Below, piece by piece: positions 58,901 through 64,000 of a stretch of DNA of 64,000 bases (within the stretch, counting starts at the first letter, position 1; each line of letters begins with the position of its first letter). The position numbers and the translations under genes were made by a program. A model generated the notes under the pieces. The model saw only the letters and a list, made by a program, of their open reading frames with translations. It made no database searches and was not told the origin of the DNA. The stretch is from positions 1-64,000 of the forward strand of contig NZ_JAYRCK010000026.1 in assembly GCF_036409475.1 (NCBI RefSeq). The letters run 5' to 3'. This DNA is from Scandinavium sp036409475 (GTDB lineage Bacteria; Pseudomonadota; Gammaproteobacteria; Enterobacterales; Enterobacteriaceae).

Positions 58901-61456
58901 GGTGATGGTGCTGCCGACTTCGGCATGACCCGTTAGCTGCGTACCGTTCGCATTCACCTGCAGACTGTCTGGCGCGTCAGGCGCTGTTTTGTCCGGCGCA
59001 ACGACGCTGGACGGTTGACTGACGTTGTGGGCGGCGTCGGTGGCTGTCGCCAGCAAACCCTGACCGTTTAACTGTGGCGTGTCGAGCGGCACGATAAAGT
59101 TGCCGCCTGGGTTGGTCTGCGCGGTGCCCAATACGTGGCCGCTGCTGTCGGTAATGGTGATGGTGCTGCCCGGTTCCGCCTGGCCGGTCACGCTCAGGCC
59201 ATCGGCAGTCACCTGAAGACCTGTAGGTGCTGCTGGAGGCGTGGTATCCGGGGCAACAATAGTGTCCGGGATCCCGACGTTTGCCGCTTTGTCGGTCACG
59301 CTGACAATCAGGGTTTCGCCGTTGGTTTTTGGCGAACTCAGGGTAACGGAGAAGTTGCCGTTCTGATCCGCAGTGCCGGTGCCCAGTTGGGTGCCCAGCT
59401 CATCTTTCACAACCACCGTGCTGCCAGCTTCTGTGTGACCCGTCACGGTCTGCCCCTGATTGGCGACCGCAAGGTGGTCGAGCACCGGAATCTGGGTGTC
59501 GACATCAATCGTGACAGAAGCCGAAGGCGCACTCATTCCTGCACCGTTGGCGGCTGTGGCGGTAAAGATATGATCGCCGTCTGCCAACGCCGGAACAGGC
59601 GTAAAACTCCAGTTACCATTCGCATCAGCCTGAACGACAGGGAGAAGGGGAGTCCCGTTGTCGCTGACGGTGATAAATGCGTTAGGCTCTGCGGTGCCGC
59701 TCAGCGTTGGCGTACTGTCATTGGTGAAGCCGCCAGCGGAGACATTGCCCTGGACGGGGTCAACGTTGTCATTGATGGTGACAATCACGGGTTGGCTTGG
59801 GAAGCCGGAGTTGGACGCGTCAAAGTCTGTCGGTTGACCGACGTTGCCCGCGGCATCCTGAATGCGTGCTTCCAGCGGTTCGCCGTGCGTTTTCGCCGGG
59901 TTCAGGGTGATGGTGAATTGCCCATCACTGCCCACCAGTGCAGTGCCTAGCAGGTTATTATTGCCGTCATAGATAGTCACCGTACTGCCTGCTTCTGCGG
60001 TCCCGGTGACGGTAGCACCGTTTTCAGAGACCGTGGAGATATGCGCAGGATTGGGCGGCGTGGTATCAACCGTGAAGGTTGTCGCCGGAGAAGGCTGGCT
60101 GACGTTGCCTGCTTTATCCGTTTGCGTCACGGTGATGGAGTGGGAGGTTTCGCTCAACGGCTGTGAAGGCGTAAAGCTCCAGTTGCCGTTTGAATCTACC
60201 GTCGTCGTGCCTAGCACTTTCTGACCGTCATAAATCGTGACGGTATCGCCCACTTCTCCTTTCCCGCTGAGGACTGGCTTGGCGTCATCGGTGACCGATC
60301 CGTTTTGCAAATTGCCGACAATCGACCCGACATCATCATTGACCCCGGTGAGCTGTGGCGCATCCGGCGCGACGGTATCGACCGTTAAGTTAAAGTGTGT
60401 GGATTCAATGCTGTGGCCTTTAATGTTAAAGGCGATGGCCGTGAAAGCGTGAGCGCCTTCACTCAGAGGCGAAGTAATCGAGAAGCTCCATGTGCTATTG
60501 CTGCCGACCACTGCGGAACCCAGCAAGTGACCATCGGAGAAAATATGAACGGTGCTTCCTGCGGTGCCCGTCCCTTTCAAAATCGGGGTGTTGTCGTTGG
60601 TGTCCTGGTTATTGATGAGCGGCGCTGAGGTGTGATCGTCAACGGCTGAAGTGATCGCTGGGGTTTCTGGCAATGCCACGTTCGGTGCCGTCACGGAAGC
60701 TGAAGGGCCGGTATTCCCGGCTTTGTCTGTGGCGTCAACCGTCAGTTTTTCGCCGTCCAGTTGTGATGGCGTGACGCCAATGCTGAAGTGGCCGCTGCTG
60801 TCAGCCGTGCCTTTGCCAATGACGGTGCCGTTCGGATCTTTTACCTCTACGGTGCTGCCAGGTTCAGCGTTACCAGTGACCGTTTTGCCGTCAGCAGAAA
60901 CCGCGAGGTTGGTAGGCGCGTTTGGCGGCGTGGTGTCTCCGTTGCCATTTCCGTTCCCGTTATTGCCGTTTCCATTGTTGCCATTCCCGCTGCCATTATC
61001 GCCGCCGCTGGATTTGTTATCCGACCCACCGCCACCTCCACCACCGCCACCGGCAGCGATGCCAATCCCGGCCGCCACCGCGACACCGCCCAGAACCCAG
61101 GGCCAGATGGCGCCGCCTTCAGAATGACCGTCGGCAATCATAAAGCCGTCGAGGTTGTCTATTTGCTGGAAATGCAAGGCCTCACCGGGGTCCTGGACCC
61201 ACCACAGTGCGCCATGGCTGTCTTCCAGCACCAGATGGTTCGCGCCTTGCGAATTTTCAACGTAGAAGTTTTTGAGGGTGATGGTTTCGCCCGAATGGAG
61301 CTTGATAACCATGTCCTGCCCGGTTCGCGTTATCGAGGCGATATCTGAGCGCTCAAGCTGTAACTTCACAACGGAAGGCGAGGTGAGGGTAACTTCAGAT
61401 GCTTCAACATTGCTGGTGACGCCAGTCAATTCAGAAATAATGGAAACAGGACGCAT
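50000..61456 (-). CDS. bapA: BapA-like giant biofilm adhesin exported by type I secretion
   Basis: This protein of about 3818 residues opens with the BapA prefix domain (SIISELTGVTSNVEASEVTL, SPSVVKLQLERSDI), then a hydrophobic stretch (WPWVLGGVAVAAGIGIAAGG) and a Gly/Asn/Asp-rich linker (about 125-175). Twenty-eight Ig-like repeats follow (about 175-2930). Three larger C-terminal repeats each contain (L/H)YGTL followed by a YTYxL strand (about residues 3140, 3390 and 3650), and the last 110 residues form a T1SS target domain (TLIYHMLNTADATGGNNSDN...KIDLRELLTGW). The start MRPVSI follows GGAGTGAT; a frame extension to 61474 is unlikely. Family members mediate biofilm and host adhesion. Confidence 0.93.
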   Translation of the reverse strand: MRPVSIISELTGVTSNVEASEVTLTSPSVVKLQLERSDIASITRTGQDMVIKLHSGETITLKNFYVENSQGANHLVLEDSHGALWWVQDPGEALHFQQIDNLDGFMIADGHSEGGAIWPWVLGGVAVAAGIGIAAGGGGGGGGGSDNKSSGGDNGSGNGNNGNGNNGNGNGNGDTTPPNAPTNLAVSADGKTVTGNAEPGSTVEVKDPNGTVIGKGTADSSGHFSIGVTPSQLDGEKLTVDATDKAGNTGPSASVTAPNVALPETPAITSAVDDHTSAPLINNQDTNDNTPILKGTGTAGSTVHIFSDGHLLGSAVVGSNSTWSFSITSPLSEGAHAFTAIAFNIKGHSIESTHFNLTVDTVAPDAPQLTGVNDDVGSIVGNLQNGSVTDDAKPVLSGKGEVGDTVTIYDGQKVLGTTTVDSNGNWSFTPSQPLSETSHSITVTQTDKAGNVSQPSPATTFTVDTTPPNPAHISTVSENGATVTGTAEAGSTVTIYDGNNNLLGTALVGSDGQFTITLNPAKTHGEPLEARIQDAAGNVGQPTDFDASNSGFPSQPVIVTINDNVDPVQGNVSAGGFTNDSTPTLSGTAEPNAFITVSDNGTPLLPVVQADANGNWSFTPVPALADGDHIFTATAANGAGMSAPSASVTIDVDTQIPVLDHLAVANQGQTVTGHTEAGSTVVVKDELGTQLGTGTADQNGNFSVTLSSPKTNGETLIVSVTDKAANVGIPDTIVAPDTTPPAAPTGLQVTADGLSVTGQAEPGSTITITDSSGHVLGTAQTNPGGNFIVPLDTPQLNGQGLLATATDAAHNVSQPSSVVAPDKTAPDAPDSLQVNANGTQLTGHAEVGSTITVKDPEGHVIGTGKANSTDGQFTITLAPAQANGEVLSATATDLAGNVSNPATVTAPDITAPDQPVILDVVDDVPGILGTILDGHTTNDAKPTLSGTAEIGSTVKVYENGNLLGNATLDSTGYWTYTPTNPLSEGSHQFTVTSTDAAGNTSTSAGWNIVVDTVAPQVPAITLVNDDAPALIGAVANGGLTNDSTPTVSGTGQPGSTVHLMDNGNPVADITVSPSGTWSYTFTTPLTGPNHSLTVNASDNVGNTSADSSAWTFTLDTTPPSVPDITVTATGNVALDSGDLTNDTKPALTGTTDIGSSVTIYDNGKELGQATVDTSGNWTFTLPVGFGDGPHVLTANATDAAGNVSGDATFTLNVDATAPDAPQVISATIILETVPVPLANGSITNQTEPVLKGTSEANATVTLYNNGNPIATVQADDQGNWSYPLDTPLIPGLNVITATATDAAGNVSPSSGVFSITIDLVAPTTPVAPLVADNEAPVVGYVANNGSTNDTTPTFSGTGEVGSTITLYNGAIYLGSAVVNQSGTWTFTPSSPLTNGTTYSITTTETDLAGNVSQPSPAAVFTVDTTVPDAPLISYAADDVGADQNNVLNNGTTDDNLPVLHGTAEAGSTVAIYNGLTLVGTAVADGGGNWSLAITTPLADGTYTFTAVATDKAGNVGGTSPTFTLDVETTILPPTVTEILDDKGPVTGPVITGTFTDDQTLLITGTGQDGTTVIIYDHGSQIGSALVTGGTWSYTTSALTEGSHSLTFTAKDAAGNETPQSTPVDFTVDITPPDAPTVNPPLDGVTVTGTAEANATVFIKDAEGNVIGTGIASPTGDYTVTLTTPQVAGENLVAIAQDQAGNQSNGTTFSAINESDRPNAPVIVTIDDNIGSIQGHIAAGGSTDDTTPTLNGTAEIGSTVHIYINGSTTEVGNVLVDGSGNWTFTVPAGLALGEGSYVFTATASNANGPGSPSAPFTINVDLSAPVAPTILTATDDVSGNVGTIGSGALTNDARPTLNGISEAGSTVTIFDNGIKIGTVTATAGGTWSFTPSSDLDSISHVFTATATDAAGNTNGVSNSFTLNIDAVAPGTPAITYVANDNGSQPIVLTAGQATNDTQPLLKGNAEAGSTVNVYDGTTLLGTTFADGSGNWTFTFPVGTTLSNGNHSLTVTAMDAAGNTSVPSSAFPIVIDTVAPATPTLLVVADNQPGIVGPLVSGQMTNDTEPTLSGRGEAGATITIFSDGNPVGTGVVDPTGTWLVRLTTPLTDGPHVLTVNQTDPAGNVSASTSGFTVNVDATAPGAPLITAVGDNTAPVIGVVPNGGSTNETHPTISGTGEIGSTITLYNGSTVLGTTTVNALGSWTFTPTTALTPGTWNITATATDTAGNTGVASDVRTFTVDTSAPNAPAITTVFDDQGPSTGNLNNGSVTDDTRPAISGTSEPNATIKLYDNGNLLTTVTADGTGAWSYTPTADMTQGNHVITATAADAAGNLSAASGSFSFVVDSLAPLAPVITSLTDDVAPVVGPVVINGTTNDNTPTLSGTAEVGATVRIYDGTTLVGTTTAGATGSWTVTTSTLGDGTHSLTAKATDAAGNISTSSQPFGVTVDTSVPNAPTLTSVTDDVAGGALGALTSGQLTNDNLPTLTGTAEAGSTVSIYDGSTLLGTTVATGGTWTFTPGTALADGSHTLTVTATDAGGNISQPTTGFTIVVDATAPVTPVITNIVDDVPNIVGNVGNGQFTNDSLPTLNGTAEANSTVRIYDGATLVTTVTANASGAWTWTPTAALSQGVHTWTVTSTDAAGNLSATSVAAGIIVDTVAPGAPSGLTMNGTGTRVTGSAEANSTVTITSATGTVLGTATADGTGAFTVTISPAQTTGQALLAFAQDRAGNVGVSVGFTAPDTRVPDAPTITSVVDDVAGGAVGQLTSGQLTNDAMPTLSGTAQANSTVTLYNNGVAVGTTTANGSGAWTFTPPANVTEGAHAFTATASNTNGAGSPSAPFSVIVDTTAPAAPGIAISADGSVLSGTAEANSTITITLPNGGGTLTTTAGSNGSWSLTLPVRQIDGLSISATATDVAGNTSGPNSVLSPNLPLSANDNITNLALTSDATTTTEHLTDYGLLLVGALGNVASVLGNDTAQVQFSIASGGSGDVTIDAAATGIVLSLLSTQEIVIQKYDTASGSWQTFINTGVSDFANLLTLTGSGIRISLTGLTGGDYRVLTYNTSLLAAGSYTSLDVDVQKTSAGTVSGTTSHIGNVITDQDAGGGQDNAPTGTLLTKVTNANGDSVTVGAGGADIVGLYGTLHINQNGSYTYTLTNTSAAVLGHKDSFTYTITQGGVSDSAQLVVTLGPTPPASSVVAADNSATLVFDTDVTSINNGASSQSGFTVLGVGLGSVLSLDVLANMTNPIKFDVEDGSTRTMTLQSSVGGVALASTFDLYIYRFNDLTQQYEQYKVQKGWLNAPLLGGQSSQLTLTLPGGEYLFLLNTASGVTALTGYTLNILQDHTYAVDSMTASTTGNVLTNDVVPADAVITDVNGVSVSTTGTTTINGLYGTLTIDAKGNYTYTLKSGVGADSISTPDSFVYTVKAANGDTDSASLNITPTPQVLNAVDDNSAVMAFTTVQDTVALPSTNVGQVKWNTALLSGTSGNGSGTFVVDPNSVLKGATLHFDVASGLALGGLSVGWTLTLNGTTVANGNFSGSALLGNSIDVALTGKELLAGTYTLTVNGSIGALSLGTVTITPSISGTTYHLDTFDSNTANVHGNIFDGTDAAGALDQLSTVHTTLTVNGFGGSTGTLNPTGSTSSMTIQGHYGTLTMNLDGSYTYALKAGVTVASMTSKETFTYTLNDQNGHTDTATLTINMNPQIASTNQHDVINGSAYGDTLIYHMLNTADATGGNNSDNWTNFNLAQGDKIDLRELLTGWDHQASTLGNFVKVSTNGTDTVIAIDRDGTGSTYNSTTLITLNNVHTTFDELVQQNHIITG
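52665..60930 (-). repeat. 28 tandem Ig-like repeats within bapA
   Basis: Reading the protein, I count 28 units that end in patterns such as ATDAAGNVS...xFTxxVDTxAP. Twenty are of the long form (about 100-106 residues, with DD-V-G...TND-xPTLSG near the start) and eight of the short form (about 82-88 residues, lacking that part). Short units are numbers 1, 4, 6, 7, 8, 16, 26 and 28. Such arrays recombine readily, so copy number may vary between strains. Confidence 0.85.
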
Positions 61457-61863
61457 GGTTATCACTCCATTCAATGAACGTGGTGTTATCGTTTTGCGAG
61501 CAAGGCCGTGCTTCGCCGATAAACGTATTTCGCAGTTAATGCCTTAAATGGGATGCCCTTATCGTAAATTTTAAGCGAGCGAGTCCGTTGCCCGTGAAAG
61601 CAGAAAATAAAGAATGTTGCCGTGTTTAAGCTGGATAATTTATCTTAAGATAAAAACCCTATTTTTTATAAGTTTAATTTCGCAACGTGCTATTCATGAT
61701 ATAGACAGGAACAAAAGAATGCGCAAATTAAGCAAAGGTTAACTTAGGTTAAGCATAAGTGAATATTTAGTCCTTGATGGCTGAGACCATCTGACCTGTC
61801 TGTTGGCATCAGGGCGGTTAAACCTGGTAGGGTTTGAGTTTAATTGCTTGAAATATGGAGATT

Positions 61864-61944
61864 ATGACTGCCACAACCAAAATCAAAAAATACAGACCCA
61901 TAATGAGAATGATTACCATGGCTAATGATTTGCACGGCCGATAA
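61864..61944 (+). CDS. Possible 26-residue basic small protein
   Basis: MTATTKIKKYRPIMRMITMANDLHGR is encoded after TGGAGATT, a good ribosome-binding site four bases from the ATG. The peptide is basic with four methionines. It reads opposite to bapA and smpB. I do not recognise it; coding status rests only on the start signal. Confidence 0.3.
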   Translation: MTATTKIKKYRPIMRMITMANDLHGR

Positions 61945-62164
61945 CTGTGATGAATAGCGTATTTTTCTTTTGGTATCGGCTGTTTTTATGCGATCGCAAT
62001 GAAATAGCGGTAATAAATAACCCATAATAAGTAGCGCTACTGATTGCATGATATATTCTGGAATAAATGAATAATCTCCGCCAAACTATTTATTTTGCGA
62101 TGGTTAATGACTGGATGTAATTATTACTCATGGAGGGAGTGAAAGATTAATGAAGGGAGAGTGT

Positions 62165-62196
62165 GTTCCGACAGCGTTACTCGGTGCTGCCGGAAC
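62165..62196 (-). terminator. Stem-loop after smpB
   Basis: GTTCCGACAGC (62165-62175) and GCTGCCGGAAC (62186-62196) pair over eleven positions with one mismatch, starting 18 bases after the smpB stop. No strong T-run follows, so termination may be weak. Confidence 0.5.
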
Positions 62197-62214
62197 AGAA
62201 CGCACATGCAGGGC

Positions 62215-62697
62215 TTAGCGGCCTGCGTGCTTCATGATACGAGCTTTGTCGCGAGCCCATTCCTGATCTTTGAGGTCAGTACGCTTGTCGTGCTGTTTCT
62301 TACCCTTCGCCACACCAATTTTCACTTTGCACCAGGCATTTTTCCAGTACAGGGAAAGTGCAACCACGGTGTAACCTTCACGGTTAATGCGGCCATACAG
62401 GGCGTCGAGTTCGCGCTGATTCAGCAGCAGCTTGCGGGTACGCGTGGGATCGCAGACGTAGTGCGTGGAAGCCACCGCCATCGGGGTAAAGTTGGCGCCA
62501 AACAAATACGCTTCGCCATCTCTGAGGATCACATAGCTGTCACCGATGTTGGCTTTGCCAGCGCGCAGAGATTTTACTTCCCATCCTTGCAGGGCAAGAC
62601 CAGCTTCGTATTCGTCTTCGATAAAGTATTCGTGACGGGCGCGTTTATTCAGCGCGATGGTGGCTGATCCAGGTTTGTGGGCTTTTTTCTTAGTCAT
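62215..62697 (-). CDS. smpB: SsrA-binding protein SmpB
   Basis: This 160-residue protein is SmpB: LNKRARHEYFIEDEYEAGLALQGWEVKSLRAGKANIGDSYV, the loop GANFTPMAVASTHYVCDPTRTRKLLLN and the C-terminal basic helix (KGKKQHDKRTDLKDQEWARDKARIMKHAGR). It binds the tRNA-like domain of tmRNA and places it in the empty A site of stalled ribosomes. In E. coli ssrA follows smpB directly; here the bap genes lie between them. Confidence 0.97.
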   Translation of the reverse strand: MTKKKAHKPGSATIALNKRARHEYFIEDEYEAGLALQGWEVKSLRAGKANIGDSYVILRDGEAYLFGANFTPMAVASTHYVCDPTRTRKLLLNQRELDALYGRINREGYTVVALSLYWKNAWCKVKIGVAKGKKQHDKRTDLKDQEWARDKARIMKHAGR

Positions 62698-62844
62698 AGT
62701 GTCCTGAAGTCATCTTTATCTGTACCTTGCCTCAATCCTCCCGCGAGGCGCAATGGCCTATCTTAGCACGAGTTGTGGCACAGCGTTTTTTTTAACAGGG
62801 GATAAATGATATTATTTGTGCCAGAACAGAGAGTGGAAATTGCT

Positions 62845-63282
62845 ATGCCTCAGATTAGTCGTACTGCGCTGGTGCCCTACAGTGCGGAACAGATGTACCA
62901 ACTAGTGAACGATGTGGATGCGTATCCTGCTTTTCTTCCAGGTTGCACTGGCAGCCGGGTGCTGGAAGCCGGGCCGACACAAATGACCGCCGCGGTGGAT
63001 GTGTCAAAAGCGGGGATCAGCAAAACGTTCACCACCCGGAACACCCTGACCAGCAATCAAAGTATTTTGATGCATCTGGTTGATGGTCCGTTCAAAAAAC
63101 TGATCGGCGGCTGGAAATTCACACCGCTGAGCAGCGATGCCTGCAAAATTGAATTTCATCTCGATTTTGAATTCACCAATAAGCTGATTGAGATGGCGTT
63201 TGGTCGCATCTTTAAAGAGCTGGTGTCGAACATGGTGCAGGCCTTCACCACCCGCGCGAAAGAGGTCTACAGTGTCGGCTAA
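62845..63282 (+). CDS. ratA: RatA, ribosome-associated START-domain protein (Coq10-like)
   Basis: This 145-residue protein matches RatA: MPQISRTALVPYSAEQMYQLVNDVDAYPAFLPGC, SKAGISKTFTTRN, LVDGPFKKLIGGWKFTPL and FEFTNKLIEMAFGRIFKELVSNMVQAF. It has the START-like fold of the Coq10 family; in E. coli it has been described as blocking 50S-30S association. An upstream start at 62806 would add 13 residues, as in older annotations. It is divergent from smpB and overlaps rnfH by eleven bases. Confidence 0.95.
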   Translation: MPQISRTALVPYSAEQMYQLVNDVDAYPAFLPGCTGSRVLEAGPTQMTAAVDVSKAGISKTFTTRNTLTSNQSILMHLVDGPFKKLIGGWKFTPLSSDACKIEFHLDFEFTNKLIEMAFGRIFKELVSNMVQAFTTRAKEVYSVG

Positions 63283-63559
63283 GATGGCGGTGGAAGTGAT
63301 TTATGCGCTGCCGGAAAAGCAGTATCTGCATAAAGTGATGCTGGAAGAGGGTGCAACCGTAGAGCAAGCGATCGTTGCCAGCGGCTTGCTAAAGCTGCGC
63401 ACTGATATTGATCTCAGTAGCAATAAAGTCGGCATCTGGAGCCGTGCGGTAAAGCTGCAGGACGAGGTTCATGACGGCGATCGAGTGGAAATCTATCGGC
63501 CGCTGATTGCCGATCCAAAAGCATTACGTCGCCAGAGAGCAGAAAAAGCAGGGAAGTAA
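63272..63559 (+). CDS. rnfH: RnfH family ubiquitin-like protein
   Basis: This 95-residue protein matches RnfH: VEVIYALPEKQYLHKVMLEEGATVEQAI, LRTDIDLSSNKVGIWSR and VHDGDRVEIYRPLIADPKALRRQRAEKAGK. It has a beta-grasp fold and is the usual partner of RatA in a two-gene unit. The start is GTG at 63272 with AGAGG six bases upstream; ATG at 63284 is the alternative. The longer frame from 63188 is an out-of-frame extension through ratA. Confidence 0.93.
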   Translation: MSAKMAVEVIYALPEKQYLHKVMLEEGATVEQAIVASGLLKLRTDIDLSSNKVGIWSRAVKLQDEVHDGDRVEIYRPLIADPKALRRQRAEKAGK

Positions 63560-63589
63560 TCGACATCGCGCCACTTGCGTCTGCCATTC

Positions 63590-64000
63590 ACAGATCAGGT
63601 TAGCACAGCGCCACCTGACAGCAATCCAGCCCCGCCCGGCGGCACTTCGTTTGCGCGGGCCTACAAAAGACGATTTCTGTGGAGTGAATTGTTTGTAGGT
63701 CAGGTAAGCGTAGCGCCACCTGACAGCAATCCAGCCCCGCCCGGCGGCACTTCGTTTGCGCGGGCCTACAAAGGACGATTTCTGTGGAGTGAAATTGTTT
63801 GTAGGTCAGGTAAGCGCAGCGCCACCTGACAGAAATCCAGCCCCGCCCGGCGGCACTTCGTTTGCGCGGGCCTACAAAGGACGATTTCTGTGGTGCGAAA
63901 TTGTTTGTAGGTCAGGTAAGCGTAGCGCCACCTGACAGCAATCCAGCCCCGCCCGGCGGCACTTCGTTTGCGCGGGCCTACAAAGGACGATTTCTGTGGA
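63590..64000. repeat. 105-106 bp tandem repeat array of paired REP-like hairpins
   Basis: Four units start near 63609, 63714, 63820 and 63926 (measured at CGCCACCTGAC), with spacing 105, 106 and 106 bases; the fourth runs off the window. Each unit has two hairpins: GTCAGGT...ACCTGAC and GCCCGGCGG...CGCGGGC, closed by GTAGG/CCTAC. The first unit is degenerate at its left edge. Single hairpins of this kind are common in enterobacterial intergenic regions as REP/BIME-like elements. The array lies downstream of rnfH, where E. coli has bamE next. Confidence 0.9.

Larger units (their letters stand above)
61457..62214. other. bapA upstream region
   Basis: About 760 bases between bapA and smpB. The part next to bapA (61560-61760) is AT-rich and probably holds the bapA promoter. 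A small ORF lies at 61864-61944, and a hairpin follows smpB at 62165-62196. Nothing else is recognisable. Confidence 0.45.

Noticed and set aside
50177..61348. Many long plus-strand ORFs opposite bapA, up to 410 codons
   Set aside because: They are shadows of the GC-rich repetitive bapA gene: they have Arg/Gly/His-rich composition, no ribosome-binding sites and end at repeat boundaries.
61840..62049. 69-codon minus-strand ORF upstream of bapA
   Set aside because: It has no ribosome-binding site, an implausible composition and no recognised family.
63590..64000. Repeat array as CRISPR
   Set aside because: The units are contiguous 105-base tandem copies without unique spacers, and no cas gene is near.

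Overview
The window comes from an enterobacterial chromosome, most like the Enterobacter/Lelliottia/Leclercia group. The right-hand third is core genome: smpB, ratA-rnfH and a tmRNA gene with the tag ANDENYALAA, with a BapA-type giant adhesin and its type I secretion genes lying between smpB and ssrA, as known in Salmonella. Genus is an inference from gene order and protein similarity recalled from memory; no database was searched.

Positions 709-44728 form one genomic island inserted at the 3' end of ssrA. A P4-like tyrosine integrase (43282-44523) lies next to ssrA. A degenerate second copy of the ssrA 3' end plus its terminator sits at 709-803, immediately beside an IS200 copy that fills positions 1-702. 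Direct repeats GGTGCCTAA lie just inside both island ends and look like integrase or excisionase arm sites. From left to right the island holds: (a) a CP4/P4-type accessory operon on the minus strand (DUF905, YfjQ-like DUF932, ArdB antirestriction, RadC-like, a small unknown, DUF987, CbeA-type antitoxin, CbtA-type toxin, DUF5983, DUF957, DUF4942); (b) two diverged inovirus-Gp2/YfjJ-like proteins, a small ORF, a DUF3987 protein and a CI-like repressor; (c) a five-gene minus-strand defence operon (RHH regulator, HsdM, HsdS, PtuA-like ATPase, PtuB-like HNH nuclease) with no hsdR; (d) a partial type VI secretion cluster (tssL, vgrG, DUF4123 adaptor, VasX/BTH_I2691-like effector, putative immunity gene, PAAR, tssM, tssF, tssG, tssJ) with several unknown insertions and without tssB, tssC, tssE, tssH, tssK, tssA or hcp; (e) an OLD-family ATPase/TOPRIM nuclease split by an apparent +1 frameshift; (f) a lipoprotein plus a secreted unknown, a YfjP-like GTPase, AlpA, an unknown 279-residue protein, and the integrase.

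The most interesting locus is the operon at 11694-17527. A type I modification pair (HsdM+HsdS) is translationally coupled to a Septu-type PtuA/PtuB pair, HsdR is absent, and HsdS carries an extra C-terminal region resembling a winged helix. The simplest hypothesis is a modification-guided defence system in which PtuAB replaces the HsdR motor-nuclease. It is an inference, and I cannot exclude that it has already been described.

The bap locus (45161-61456) encodes a roughly 3818-residue adhesin with 28 recognisable Ig-like repeats followed by TolC-, ABC- and HlyD-type exporter components in one orientation. Downstream of rnfH, the window ends in a roughly 105-bp tandem repeat array built of two REP-like hairpins that continues past the window edge.
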